A stretch of DNA of 64,000 nt, from contig NZ_CP094997.1 in NCBI RefSeq assembly GCF_022869785.1, positions 3,658,001 through 3,722,000 on the forward strand, written 5' to 3'. The position numbers were made by a program, and so were the translations under genes. The DNA is from Dyadobacter chenwenxiniae (GTDB lineage Bacteria; Bacteroidota; Bacteroidia; Cytophagales; Spirosomataceae). Each line of letters opens with the position of its first letter. Positions within the stretch are counted from its first letter, which is position 1. Below the pieces are notes generated by a model. The model searched no databases, was not told where the DNA came from, and saw only the letters and a program-made list of their open reading frames with translations. This document shows, one piece after another, positions 16,641 to 24,416 of this stretch.

Positions 16641-17342
16641 CTAATTAAGGTTAAAATGCCGGTTTTTCTCACCTGTGATTTTCGGTTTATTAATAATCGC
16701 TGAGTTTTGTATCAGAACCAGCAACATGAGGCCGATAACCACCGCCAGCCCAATTTGCAGGAAAGAAATAATCCCAAAGCTGGCAATGTCACTTTTAGAT
16801 TCCTTCATCAAATCCTTTCCAATGCTCGACTGAATGTTTGTCAGCTCATTCAAATTGGTAATCGTGTTCCTGAAAGTGTTTGCTCCCGCCCCGGCAAAAA
16901 GCTTTTTGCCCTCCTCCTGCTCACCTGCATTACATAGGTTTAACACCGATTTTTCCAACGCGGTGTATTTCACTACTTCGGTCTTGAAGGTCGTGAGGCT
17001 TTTTGCCTCTTCATCCACAAGATACGTTTTTTCGAATGCGGCGATCAGCGAGTCAATACGCTGGTTATGTGCGCTTAATTGTGATTTTATCTCACTTTCA
17101 TTTCCTGCGCCATTCGTCAGTAAATATTCTTCCAGCGAAAGGCGCTTCCCGTAAAGATTTTCGGTTAAATAAATGATCGTCGTAGCTGGTATAAGCCTGT
17201 CTTGGTAAATAGACGAAAATGACTTGTCGATTCCCTCCATATTGTGCCTGGACAGCAGTGTAGCCAGTATGATCAGCGCCATAATGCCTCCCAGCAACAA
17301 TGCTGCTTTTAATTTCTGTTGAATTACGAAAGACCATTTCAT
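16641..17342 (-). CDS. Orphan four-helix-bundle sensor-like membrane protein
   Basis: 233 residues. An N-terminal transmembrane helix (LLLGGIMALIILATLL) is followed by a periplasmic region (~32-190) with long helices of the 4HB_MCP type: MEGIDKSFSSIYQDRLIPATTIIYLTENLYGKRL, and a later SLEEYLLTNGAGNESEIKSQL. A second membrane helix (FLQIGLAVVIGLMLLVLIQ) ends near 215. Chemoreceptors and kinases with this layout carry HAMP and signalling domains after the second helix; this protein stops about 20 residues later, with a short basic tail. It therefore lacks any recognisable output and may work by pairing with another protein. No chemotaxis genes are visible nearby. Confidence 0.7.
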   Translation of the reverse strand: MKWSFVIQQKLKAALLLGGIMALIILATLLSRHNMEGIDKSFSSIYQDRLIPATTIIYLTENLYGKRLSLEEYLLTNGAGNESEIKSQLSAHNQRIDSLIAAFEKTYLVDEEAKSLTTFKTEVVKYTALEKSVLNLCNAGEQEEGKKLFAGAGANTFRNTITNLNELTNIQSSIGKDLMKESKSDIASFGIISFLQIGLAVVIGLMLLVLIQNSAIINKPKITGEKNRHFNLN

Positions 17343-17470
17343 GCAATTAATGTTAAAAATGGAAACTACTCAAGCGATAATCCGCATTAAAAAAATACCA
17401 AAACTACTCCGTATAATAACGTTTTATTCGCCTCAAATATATGCTTAATATAAGCATACTTGGAAGATTA

Positions 17471-17497
17471 TCCGGGAAATGAGATGTCATTTCCGGA
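17471..17497. promoter_or_regulatory. Palindrome upstream of the 17545 gene
   Basis: TCCGGGAAATGA (17471-17482) and TCATTTCCGGA (17487-17497) form an 11-bp inverted repeat with one extra G and a 4-nt loop. It overlaps where a -33 element would be for a possible -7 box TAATTTTG at 17506-17513. A repressor or activator site is plausible but untested. Confidence 0.4.
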
Positions 17498-17544
17498 TCG
17501 TGGTATAATTTTGTTATATTAATATTTAAAATACTCTTCCGTTC

Positions 17545-18273
17545 ATGAATGAAGTTGCCATTGATTTCAGCAAGGTTCACCAGATCCAGGTTTTTGGAAT
17601 AACCATTTTGGAACCTTCGACTGTCATCACCAGTCTGATGATGACCATAATATGCATCTACGCATTTTTCCAGTTAAACAAATTAGGCCGTGCGCATAGA
17701 ATGTATTTGCAGATCCAGTATTTTTTCCTGTTTATGGGAATTGCCACCGCAATCGGCGGCGTTCTCGGCCACGGATTTCTTTACCTGACCGGACAACCCG
17801 GAAAAATCCCCGGCTGGTTTGCCAGTATGATCGCCGTAGCATTGTTCGAACGGGCCGCCATATGGCATATCAAACCACTTTTGCACGCACGTAACGGGTT
17901 GATATTGGGCTGGCTAAATTATGTCGAGCTCGTTATTTTCTTCGTCCTCACCTTCGTTACGCTGAATTTTGTGGTTGTAGAAATCCACGCATTTTACGGG
18001 CTTTTCCTCATGCTCTTTTTAATAGAAATTTATGTTTACAAAAAGCGAAAGGATCCCGGAAGCGTCAATATATTCATTGCAACGGGACTAGGAGCCGTAT
18101 CGGCTGGTTTGCATGCGTTGAAATTCAGTTTCGGGCCATGGTTTAACTACAATGACATTAGCCACATCAGCATGGGCGCTTCGATCTGGTTTTATTATCA
18201 GGGAGCCCGGCATATGATTTACTACGGTGAGGAAATGATCAAGCCGGAAGAAGTGCTCGAAAACGAAAGCTAA
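17545..18273 (+). CDS. Polytopic membrane protein of unknown function
   Basis: 242 residues with about seven hydrophobic segments, including PSTVITSLMMTIICIYAFF, YFFLFMGIATAIGGVLGHGFLYL, LNYVELVIFFVLTFVTLNF and FYGLFLMLFLIEIYVY. Conserved-looking polar residues sit at membrane edges: GHGFLY, HAFYG, HALKFSFGPWFNYNDISHISMG and YYQGARH. Several histidines with an aspartate (NDISHIS) recall the metal-binding pattern of the ceramidase/progestin-receptor-type membrane hydrolase superfamily. That is a guess and no family was confirmed. The acidic C terminus (EEMIKPEEVLENES) is cytoplasmic by charge. Single gene, own terminator. Confidence 0.75.
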   Translation: MNEVAIDFSKVHQIQVFGITILEPSTVITSLMMTIICIYAFFQLNKLGRAHRMYLQIQYFFLFMGIATAIGGVLGHGFLYLTGQPGKIPGWFASMIAVALFERAAIWHIKPLLHARNGLILGWLNYVELVIFFVLTFVTLNFVVVEIHAFYGLFLMLFLIEIYVYKKRKDPGSVNIFIATGLGAVSAGLHALKFSFGPWFNYNDISHISMGASIWFYYQGARHMIYYGEEMIKPEEVLENES

Positions 18274-18289
18274 TCTTTCATACTTAATC

Positions 18290-18339
18290 GGCCATAAAAA
18301 AGAGGATGCCTGTGAACAGACATCCTCTTTTTTATGGCC
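18290..18339. terminator. Bidirectional terminator with 19-bp stem
   Basis: GGCCATAAAAAAGAGGATG (18290-18308) pairs perfectly with CATCCTCTTTTTTATGGCC (18321-18339) around a 12-nt loop, between convergent genes. A tracts on one side and T tracts on the other serve both directions. Confidence 0.85.
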
Positions 18340-18361
18340 GGACCGGATTACTGCTGCCAGG

Positions 18362-18997
18362 CTATTTATTTGGCTGTGGCGTGTAACGCAGATAAGGCTT
18401 CACAATATTAAGGCCTTTTGTAAATTTCTTTTGTGCGTCCTCTGTGCTTACTGCCGGCACAACGATCACATCCTCGCCATCTTTCCAGTCGGCTGGCGTT
18501 GCAACGGAATAATTTGCAGTGAGTTGAAGCGAATCAACCACACGCAGGATTTCGTTAAAATTACGGCCAGTGGAAGCTGGGTAAGTCAGTGTAAGCTTAA
18601 TTTTCTTATCAGGACCAACGATGAATACAGACCTAACTGTTGACTTCTCGCTTGCATTAGGATGGATCATATCATAAAGTTCAGCAACCTTGCGGCCTTC
18701 ATCGGCGATGATCGGGAAATTAACTTCGGTGTTATTCACTTCATTAATATCCGGAATCCAGCGATTGTGAGAATCAATGTCGTCAACACTCACTGCAAGC
18801 ACTTTCACATTGCGCTTCTCAAACTCGCCTTGCAAAAGAGCCGTTTTTCCAAGTTCAGTTGTACAAACAGGTGTAAAGTCGGCAGGGTGAGAAAATAACA
18901 ATCCCCAGCTGTCTCCCAGCCATTCGTGAAACTTAATCTGGCCTTGTGTGGTATTTGCCTCGAAATCAGGGGCGATGTCTCCTAGTCGAAGTGACAT
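18362..18997 (-). CDS. Peroxiredoxin, Prx6-like
   Basis: 211 residues. The active-site motif is FSHPADFTPVCTTELGK with the peroxidatic cysteine near residue 45, preceded by GDIAPDFEANTTQG and the arginine in STVRSVFIVGPD. The C-terminal extension (YSVATPADWKDGEDVIVVPAVS) is typical of the Prx6 subfamily, which often uses one cysteine and is recycled by other thiols. It reduces hydrogen peroxide and alkyl peroxides in the cytoplasm. No other redox gene is adjacent; the divergent neighbour is a cysteine desulfurase, 168 nt away, whose iron-sulfur or sulfur chemistry is sensitive to peroxide. Confidence 0.95.
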   Translation of the reverse strand: MSLRLGDIAPDFEANTTQGQIKFHEWLGDSWGLLFSHPADFTPVCTTELGKTALLQGEFEKRNVKVLAVSVDDIDSHNRWIPDINEVNNTEVNFPIIADEGRKVAELYDMIHPNASEKSTVRSVFIVGPDKKIKLTLTYPASTGRNFNEILRVVDSLQLTANYSVATPADWKDGEDVIVVPAVSTEDAQKKFTKGLNIVKPYLRYTPQPNK

Positions 18998-19165
18998 AAT
19001 ATATAAAGATTTAAGTGGACGATATAATCTACTAAGGTCATAGAGTTAACGCAAAAATAAATAATAAGTTTCAAAAATGAGTTTCTCAATTCGAGATGGT
19101 TTTTTGTTTATTTTGAACTATAAAGAAGGTTTTTGTTTTCTAAATAAACATTCACTTCTGTTGCC

Positions 19166-20350
19166 ATGAGTTTAAATTTGCCCGTTTATCTGGATAATAA
19201 TGCAACCACTCCAATGGACCCAAAGGTTTTGGAAGAGATGTTGCCCTACTTTTCGGAAAAATTCGGTAATGCAGCCAGCCGCACGCACGCTTATGGCTGG
19301 GAAGCAGAAGAAGCAGTTGACATTGCCCGCGAAAATATTGCCGGCCTGATCGGATCTCATCCACAGGAAATCGTTTTTACATCCGGCGCCACGGAGGCAG
19401 TAAACCTTGCTATTAAAGGTGCCTGGCAAAATGATCCTGAAAAGAAAGGGCACATTATCACCATTATAACTGAACACAAGGCTGTTCTGGACACTTGCAA
19501 GCATATTGAAAACGTAGGCGGTTCGGTCACCTATCTGCCTGTTCAGTCAAATGGGTTGGTTGATCTTAAAGTGCTGGAGAAAGCCATAACGCCAGACACA
19601 TTCCTGATTGCTGTGATGTATGCCAACAATGAAACGGGCGTGATCCAGCCGATTAAAGAAATAAGCGACATTGCAAAAGCCCGTGGCATTCTGTTTTTTA
19701 CAGACGCAACACAGGCTGTTGGTAAAATTCCGGTCAATGTGCAGACAGATGGCATTGATATGCTGGCTTTCAGCGCCCACAAACTGTATGGTCCAAAAGG
19801 CGTTGGCGCACTTTATGTAAGAAAGAAAAACCCGACGGTTACGCTGACCGCACAAATCGATGGCGGAGGCCACGAACGCAACATGCGCAGCGGCACACTC
19901 AATGTCCCCGGCATCGTGGCTTTTGGTAAGGCGTGCGAAATCTGCGCAGAAAAGATCACTTCTGAGAACGAGCGCCTGGGCGTACTTCGCGACAGTTTTG
20001 AAAAGCAGATTTTGGAATTGGACAACATTGACATTAATGCCGGTCATGCGCCGCGCTTGCCACATGCGACGAACATTTCATTTCACGATATAGACGGCGA
20101 AAAAATGATTTTCGAAGCAGGCAGCGACATTGCATTTTCGAGAAGCTCGGCCTGCACCTCCGCCACACTTGAACCCAGTTATGTGTTAAAAGCGATGGGC
20201 CTTTCCAATGAACTGATTCACAACACATTCAGGTTCAGCTTTGGCAGGTTCTCTACGGAACAACAAGTAGATCACGCTGTAAAGGTCATTTCTAAAATTG
20301 TAAAGGAGCATAGAAGTGAAAGAAATTACGGACATCATAAAGTCATATGA
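19166..20350 (+). CDS. Cysteine desulfurase (NifS/IscS family)
   Basis: 394 residues. The fold-type I PLP enzyme shows VYLDNNATTPMDPK at the start, TSGATEAVNLAIKGA, TEHKAVLDTC, the PLP lysine 206 in AFSAHKLYGPKG, and the active-site cysteine 330 in SRSSACTSA. It removes sulfur from cysteine as an enzyme-bound persulfide. Because the next gene, which overlaps by 35 nt, is an XdhC-type chaperone and the third a MocA-type transferase, this copy is more likely to sulfurate molybdenum cofactor than to serve iron-sulfur clusters; in Rhodobacter capsulatus a NifS-type enzyme does this for XdhC. That job is inferred from context. No iscU-like gene is adjacent. Confidence 0.93.
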   Translation: MSLNLPVYLDNNATTPMDPKVLEEMLPYFSEKFGNAASRTHAYGWEAEEAVDIARENIAGLIGSHPQEIVFTSGATEAVNLAIKGAWQNDPEKKGHIITIITEHKAVLDTCKHIENVGGSVTYLPVQSNGLVDLKVLEKAITPDTFLIAVMYANNETGVIQPIKEISDIAKARGILFFTDATQAVGKIPVNVQTDGIDMLAFSAHKLYGPKGVGALYVRKKNPTVTLTAQIDGGGHERNMRSGTLNVPGIVAFGKACEICAEKITSENERLGVLRDSFEKQILELDNIDINAGHAPRLPHATNISFHDIDGEKMIFEAGSDIAFSRSSACTSATLEPSYVLKAMGLSNELIHNTFRFSFGRFSTEQQVDHAVKVISKIVKEHRSERNYGHHKVI

Positions 20351-21518
20351 CCTTGCAGTTGCGGCCGGAAAAAAAACGGCACTGGCAACAGTTGTGCATG
20401 TAGAAGGCTCATCCTACCGACGGCCCGGAGCGCGTATGCTCGTCACCGACGATGGACAGCTCACGGGCGCTATTAGTGGCGGTTGCCTCGAAGGAGATGC
20501 GCTCAGAAAAGCATTGCTGGCAATTTCTCAACAAAAAAACAAACTTGTTACCTACGATACAACGGACGACAACGACACAACACTTGGCGTTCAGCTCGGC
20601 TGTAACGGCATAGTCCATATTCTGTTTGAACCTATTCATCCGGATGATGCCGCAAACCCTGTTGCGCTTATGAAACTGGCACTCGAAAAGCGTCAGAATG
20701 CAGTGGTGATCACCCTTTTTTCACTCAGTTCGAGAACTGCCAGCCAGCCTGGCACTTGCTTCCTGGATCTGGAAACGGACAAGATCACCATTAATAATGT
20801 GTCGGATCATAATCTTTTAGAACAACTGATTCCCGAGGCTGAGCTGGTAAAAGAACGACAGGAATCGTTTTTCAAAGAATTTATTTTGTATGGTCAAAAA
20901 CTCACCGGATTTGTGGAATATCTGCGTCCGGCTCCGGCGCTGATCATTGCGGGCGCTGGCAATGACACCGTTCCGTTATCTGAAATGGCGCACATTTTAG
21001 GTTGGGACGTTACGGTTGTCGACGGCCGGAATGGTCATGCAACGAAGCAACGCTTTCCAAAAGCGAACAATGTGATTGTCGCAAAGGCATCCGAAGTGCT
21101 GTCCAGAATTGAAACTGACGCACAAACATTCTTTGTGCTCATGACGCATAATTATAACTACGATCTGGCGCTGCTAAAAGAGTTGATCAATCTGAAAGAT
21201 TGCATTTATATAGGTGCACTGGGCCCAAAAAAGAAACTCGAAAGAATGTATGACGATCTCAGAAATGAAGGAATTTTCGTAACTGACGCGCAAAAATCCA
21301 AAATTTTCGGACCGGTTGGATTGGACGTTGGCGCTGAAACATCAGAAGAAATCGCATTGTCGGTGCTTGCGGAAATCAAAGCCGTTCTAAATGGCAGAAC
21401 CGGAATTTCATTGCGTGAAAAGCCCGAGCCTATTCACAGCAGATCAGATCAAAAAGTGGATTATCACAAATCCACAAGGGAAGATTTTCTTTGTGAAATT
21501 CAAACTTCACAATCCTAA
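20316..21518 (+). CDS. XdhC/CoxI family molybdenum-cofactor insertion protein
   Basis: 400 residues. The N-terminal XdhC/CoxI domain has LATVVHVEGSSYRRPGARMLV and GAISGGCLEGDAL; the C-terminal Rossmann-like domain (~205-350) has ALIIAGAGNDTVPLSEMA, VTVVDGR and FFVLMTHNYNYDLALLKELI, with YIGALGPKKKLERMYDDL. XdhC proteins bind molybdenum cofactor, present it for sulfuration by a cysteine desulfurase, and insert it into xanthine-dehydrogenase-type enzymes. It overlaps the desulfurase gene by 35 nt and ends 2 nt before the next gene, a tight operon. The molybdoenzyme itself is absent from the window. Start at 20316 is the first ATG. Confidence 0.93.
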   Translation: MKEITDIIKSYDLAVAAGKKTALATVVHVEGSSYRRPGARMLVTDDGQLTGAISGGCLEGDALRKALLAISQQKNKLVTYDTTDDNDTTLGVQLGCNGIVHILFEPIHPDDAANPVALMKLALEKRQNAVVITLFSLSSRTASQPGTCFLDLETDKITINNVSDHNLLEQLIPEAELVKERQESFFKEFILYGQKLTGFVEYLRPAPALIIAGAGNDTVPLSEMAHILGWDVTVVDGRNGHATKQRFPKANNVIVAKASEVLSRIETDAQTFFVLMTHNYNYDLALLKELINLKDCIYIGALGPKKKLERMYDDLRNEGIFVTDAQKSKIFGPVGLDVGAETSEEIALSVLAEIKAVLNGRTGISLREKPEPIHSRSDQKVDYHKSTREDFLCEIQTSQS

Positions 21519-21520
21519 AT

Positions 21521-22123
21521 ATGCATCAGGCGTCCGGATATGCGACCATTATTCTTGCCGCCGGCAATTCCTCACGACTCGGCGAACCGAAGCAACTGCT
21601 GAAATATCAAGGCAAGACGCTCATCAGGCACGTTACCAAAGCTGCAATCGAAGCGAAAAGTGCAACTGTGATTGTAGTAACCGGTTCCAATTCAACATTA
21701 ATCGAAGAGGAATTAGCTTCACTCTCTTACCACGCCGTTCAGAATGTAAATTGGGAAAGTGGAATGGCTTCATCAATAGTGGCTGGGGTCCAAGAACTCA
21801 TGACGATGCATCCGAACATTGCAGGAGTTATTCTCGCAGTGAGCGACCAGCCGTTTGTTACATCTGATTTATTTAATGTATTAATTGACAAAGCATTAGA
21901 AACTAAATTTGGCATTGTTGCGTCGGAATACGACAATACATTTGGAACGCCTGTTCTGTTTTCTAATCGATATTTTCCTGCACTGCTAACCCTTAGCGGA
22001 GCAGAAGGAGCTAAAAAGCTTGTTAAAAAGTTCACCGACGACGCGACCTCTATCCCATTTCCACTCGGCAGCGTAGATATTGACACGCAGGCAGATTATC
22101 AGAAATTGCTCCGTAACAGCTAG
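21521..22123 (+). CDS. MocA-type nucleotidyltransferase (Mo-cofactor cytidylyltransferase-like)
   Basis: 200 residues with the nucleotidyltransferase start motif ATIILAAGNSSRLGEPKQLL, the base-recognition GSNSTLIEEEL region, GMASSIVAGVQEL and the metal-binding LAVSDQPFV. MocA-like enzymes attach CMP to molybdopterin, giving the dinucleotide form used by xanthine dehydrogenase-type enzymes; related proteins use other nucleotides, so the exact base is not fixed by sequence alone. It is the third gene of the desulfurase-XdhC-MocA operon, starting 2 nt after xdhC. Its presence strengthens the Mo-cofactor reading of this operon. Confidence 0.88.
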   Translation: MHQASGYATIILAAGNSSRLGEPKQLLKYQGKTLIRHVTKAAIEAKSATVIVVTGSNSTLIEEELASLSYHAVQNVNWESGMASSIVAGVQELMTMHPNIAGVILAVSDQPFVTSDLFNVLIDKALETKFGIVASEYDNTFGTPVLFSNRYFPALLTLSGAEGAKKLVKKFTDDATSIPFPLGSVDIDTQADYQKLLRNS

Positions 22124-22215
22124 TTAAAACGTCCCGACCTCACTGAATATAAATTTCACCATTCGCCGGATCAACTCTCCTTTCATTCAATTCCAAAAAT
22201 TATTTTCACAAAATC

Positions 22216-22270
22216 TTGCTTATCCGTTACAGACTTTTACCTTTACAGTGTACTACTTAACTAGAACACT
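22216..22270 (+). promoter_or_regulatory. Promoter and GntR(YtrA-type) operator of the ABC operon
   Basis: TTG at 22216-22218 and TACCTTTA at 22238-22245 are 19 nt apart. A palindrome follows at 22247-22270: AGTGT-A-CTA, then 6 nt, then TAG-A-ACACT. The spacing and half sites are like the AGTGTA-N-TACACT operators of YtrA-type GntR repressors. The regulator encoded at 24026-24406 belongs to that subfamily, so it likely represses this operon and itself. Confidence 0.65.
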
Positions 22271-22284
22271 AAACAATTCTGAAA

Positions 22285-23124
22285 ATGATCCACCTAGACC
22301 GTGTAACTTTTGGATATAGTAAGAAGAAAAAACTGTTTGAAAATTTGTCGCTTAACCTGGAAGCCGGGCACATTTACGGGTTGCTGGGCACGAATGGCGC
22401 GGGCAAATCGAGCTTGCTGCGGAATATCGTGGGACTGCTTTTTCCGCAGGACGGCAACATTACTGTTGCTGGTTATGAACCAAAAAAGCGGCTTCCTGCA
22501 TTTTTGCAAGACGTTTTCTTTTTACCGGAAGAAATTTACCTGCCTTCGGTGACGATTAAAAAATATCTGGAAATGATGGCTCCTTTCTATCCTAAATTCG
22601 ATGAGGCGCAATTTGACGGATATATTGCGAACATGGATTTGCCGGAGGGTAACAAGCTGACAGACATGTCCTATGGCCAGCGCAAAAAGTTCCTGATTGC
22701 ATTTGCGCTTTCCACCAACACGAAGATTCTGATCATGGACGAGCCGACTAACGGATTGGACATTCCTTCAAAAAGCCAGTTCCGGAAACTGGTTTCAACG
22801 AATCTTGACAAAAACAGGCTTATCCTCATATCGACACACCAGGTGCGCGACCTCGATAACCTGATCGACTCGATCATCATTCTGGAAAACAGCAAGATAT
22901 TGATTCAACACAGTCTGGATACAGTGGCTGAAAAGTTATGTTTCGGCACACTCCCGAGCATCGAATATGATGATCGCGTTATTTATTCCGAACCATCAAT
23001 GAAGGGTTATAAAGCTGTTTTTGAAAATTCAGACCTGGAAGAAAGCCGCGTGGATCTTGAATATCTGTTCAACGCAGTGCTCGGCAACCCGGAACGGATC
23101 AGACAAATTTTTAGCAAAAAATGA
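22285..23124 (+). CDS. ABC transporter ATP-binding protein
   Basis: 279 residues. Walker A is GLLGTNGAGKSSLLRN, the Q-loop region PEEIYLPSV, signature MSYGQRKKFLIAFAL (the usual LSGGQ is replaced by MSYGQ), and Walker B KILIMDEPTNGLD followed by the switch histidine in LISTHQVRD. The length with the C-terminal extension is usual for YtrB-like or other export ATPases. It pairs with the membrane protein at 23211-24014 and, by position, with the YtrA-type regulator. The transported substrate is unknown; in Firmicutes such systems respond to cell-envelope stress, a comparison that may not hold here. Confidence 0.93.
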   Translation: MIHLDRVTFGYSKKKKLFENLSLNLEAGHIYGLLGTNGAGKSSLLRNIVGLLFPQDGNITVAGYEPKKRLPAFLQDVFFLPEEIYLPSVTIKKYLEMMAPFYPKFDEAQFDGYIANMDLPEGNKLTDMSYGQRKKFLIAFALSTNTKILIMDEPTNGLDIPSKSQFRKLVSTNLDKNRLILISTHQVRDLDNLIDSIIILENSKILIQHSLDTVAEKLCFGTLPSIEYDDRVIYSEPSMKGYKAVFENSDLEESRVDLEYLFNAVLGNPERIRQIFSKK

Positions 23125-23198
23125 CGCAGTTTTTCTTATTCCTACTGTTGCTTTTGCTGGCTATGCTCACGCAATCGCTGCTTCCTGTCATCAATTGA
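23121..23198 (+). CDS. 25-residue membrane micropeptide in the ABC operon
   Basis: ATG at 23121 overlaps the ATPase stop (ATGA) and the frame runs to TGA at 23196-23198: MTQFFLFLLLLLLAMLTQSL, then five more residues. It is one hydrophobic helix without charges, the length of a single membrane span. It sits 12 nt before the permease-like gene, so it may be a small subunit or a leader that couples translation. A 25-residue frame could also be chance, but the ATGA overlap and hydrophobicity make a real product plausible. Confidence 0.45.
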   Translation: MTQFFLFLLLLLLAMLTQSLLPVIN

Positions 23199-23210
23199 TC
23201 GCTTTTTATT

Positions 23211-24014
23211 ATGAATCAGACATTTAACATTCACCGGTTCGCACTCGTCATCAAGCTCGACTTTTTTGAGCGCGGCAAAAATTACTTATTGATCGCCGCA
23301 ATCTTGCTGGTTTTATTACTTGCAATGATGCTCCCCATCACAACGTCGAGTAAGCCAGTGGGCTTTTACGAGGCTTTGCATTATATGGCTATTTTCATGG
23401 TTATGCTTTTTGCAACTACTTTTTACACAGGCAGTGCCATGACGCATTATTCCGCTTTTCCAACTTCCATCAGCAGTTTAATGCTGCCAGCCTCGAATTT
23501 GGAGAAATTTCTCAGTGCGCTCTTCTACAATTTGGTGTTCATCATTCCATTTTTACTTCTTTTTTTCCAGTTGCATTACAAAACGATTGATGCTGCCAAT
23601 GCCCAGTTCCCCGCTAACAGCTACAAATACCCGTACATGAAACCGGATTTAGCGGTCTACTTTTGTTTTGCCTATTTGATGTTGCATAGCATTCTGTTTT
23701 TAGGGTCAATCTATTTTTCGAAACGGTCATATGTCAAAACCGCGGCGTTCATCGTCATTGCCGTGCTTATTGTGTTCACGACCCACACTATGCTGTCGGG
23801 TTATCTGACCCACTATCCATCCAGGATTAACACTTTGCCACTTGCCGGTTGGCAGATTTGGTATTTCGATGGTCAAAATATGGTTGCAGGAATAAATGAA
23901 CTGCATATCACACACCCGGAAGGCGCTTATCATATTATACAAGGTTTCACGGCACTTTTTATCGTGAGCTTTTGGTACATGGCCTATTTACGACTAAAAG
24001 AAAAAGAAGTTTAA
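23211..24014 (+). CDS. ABC transporter membrane subunit (six-helix)
   Basis: 267 residues with six predicted membrane helices, for example LLIAAILLVLLLAMMLPI, YMAIFMVMLFATTFYTG, YNLVFIIPFLLLFF and FIVIAVLIVFTTHTML. No binding-protein or permease signature was seen. The layout (N-terminal helix, extracytoplasmic loop before helix 2 and a larger loop containing HYPSRINTLPLAGWQIWYF between helices 5 and 6) fits ABC-2 type membrane subunits, and the gene follows an ATPase and a micropeptide. It likely forms the transport channel as a dimer with the 22285 ATPase. The GntR gene starts 12 nt after its stop. Confidence 0.82.
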   Translation: MNQTFNIHRFALVIKLDFFERGKNYLLIAAILLVLLLAMMLPITTSSKPVGFYEALHYMAIFMVMLFATTFYTGSAMTHYSAFPTSISSLMLPASNLEKFLSALFYNLVFIIPFLLLFFQLHYKTIDAANAQFPANSYKYPYMKPDLAVYFCFAYLMLHSILFLGSIYFSKRSYVKTAAFIVIAVLIVFTTHTMLSGYLTHYPSRINTLPLAGWQIWYFDGQNMVAGINELHITHPEGAYHIIQGFTALFIVSFWYMAYLRLKEKEV

Positions 24015-24025
24015 AAAACGCATTC

Positions 24026-24406
24026 ATGGAATTTAAAGATAAACAGTCTATTTACCTGCAAATTGCAGATTACATCTGCGAGCAGATTTTGCTGGGGAAA
24101 TGGCCTCCTAACGAGCGCATTCCGTCTGTGCGGGATTTCGGCGGAATGCTGGAAGTGAATCCCAACACCGTAATGCGGACGTATGATTTTTTACAGAATA
24201 AGGAGATCATTTTTAACAAAAGGGGCATTGGTTATTCGGTGACCGAAGATGCGCAACAGCGTATTTTGATTTACAAAAAGGAGCGTTTCCTTGAATCAGA
24301 ACTACCGGAGGTTTTCAAAACACTCTATCTGCTCAATATCACAATGGACGAAGTAAAAACGCTATATGATCAGTTTGTTGTAGATACATTTCCGCTAAAC
24401 AATTAA
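24026..24406 (+). CDS. GntR-family regulator, YtrA type
   Basis: 126 residues from the ATG at 24026; an in-frame ATG at 23972 overlaps the permease gene and lacks support. The N-terminal winged helix-turn-helix reads FKDKQSIYLQIADYICEQILLGKWPPNERIPSVRDF, with GMLEVNPNTVMRTYDFL as recognition helix. The C-terminal part is short (~55 residues), as in the YtrA subgroup, with YKKERFLESELPEVFKTLYLLNITMDEVKTLYDQF. Such regulators dimerise and repress neighbouring ABC operons; the palindrome at 22247-22270 is a matching operator. The ligand is unknown. Confidence 0.9.
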   Translation: MEFKDKQSIYLQIADYICEQILLGKWPPNERIPSVRDFGGMLEVNPNTVMRTYDFLQNKEIIFNKRGIGYSVTEDAQQRILIYKKERFLESELPEVFKTLYLLNITMDEVKTLYDQFVVDTFPLNN

Positions 24407-24416
24407 TCTTAATGCT

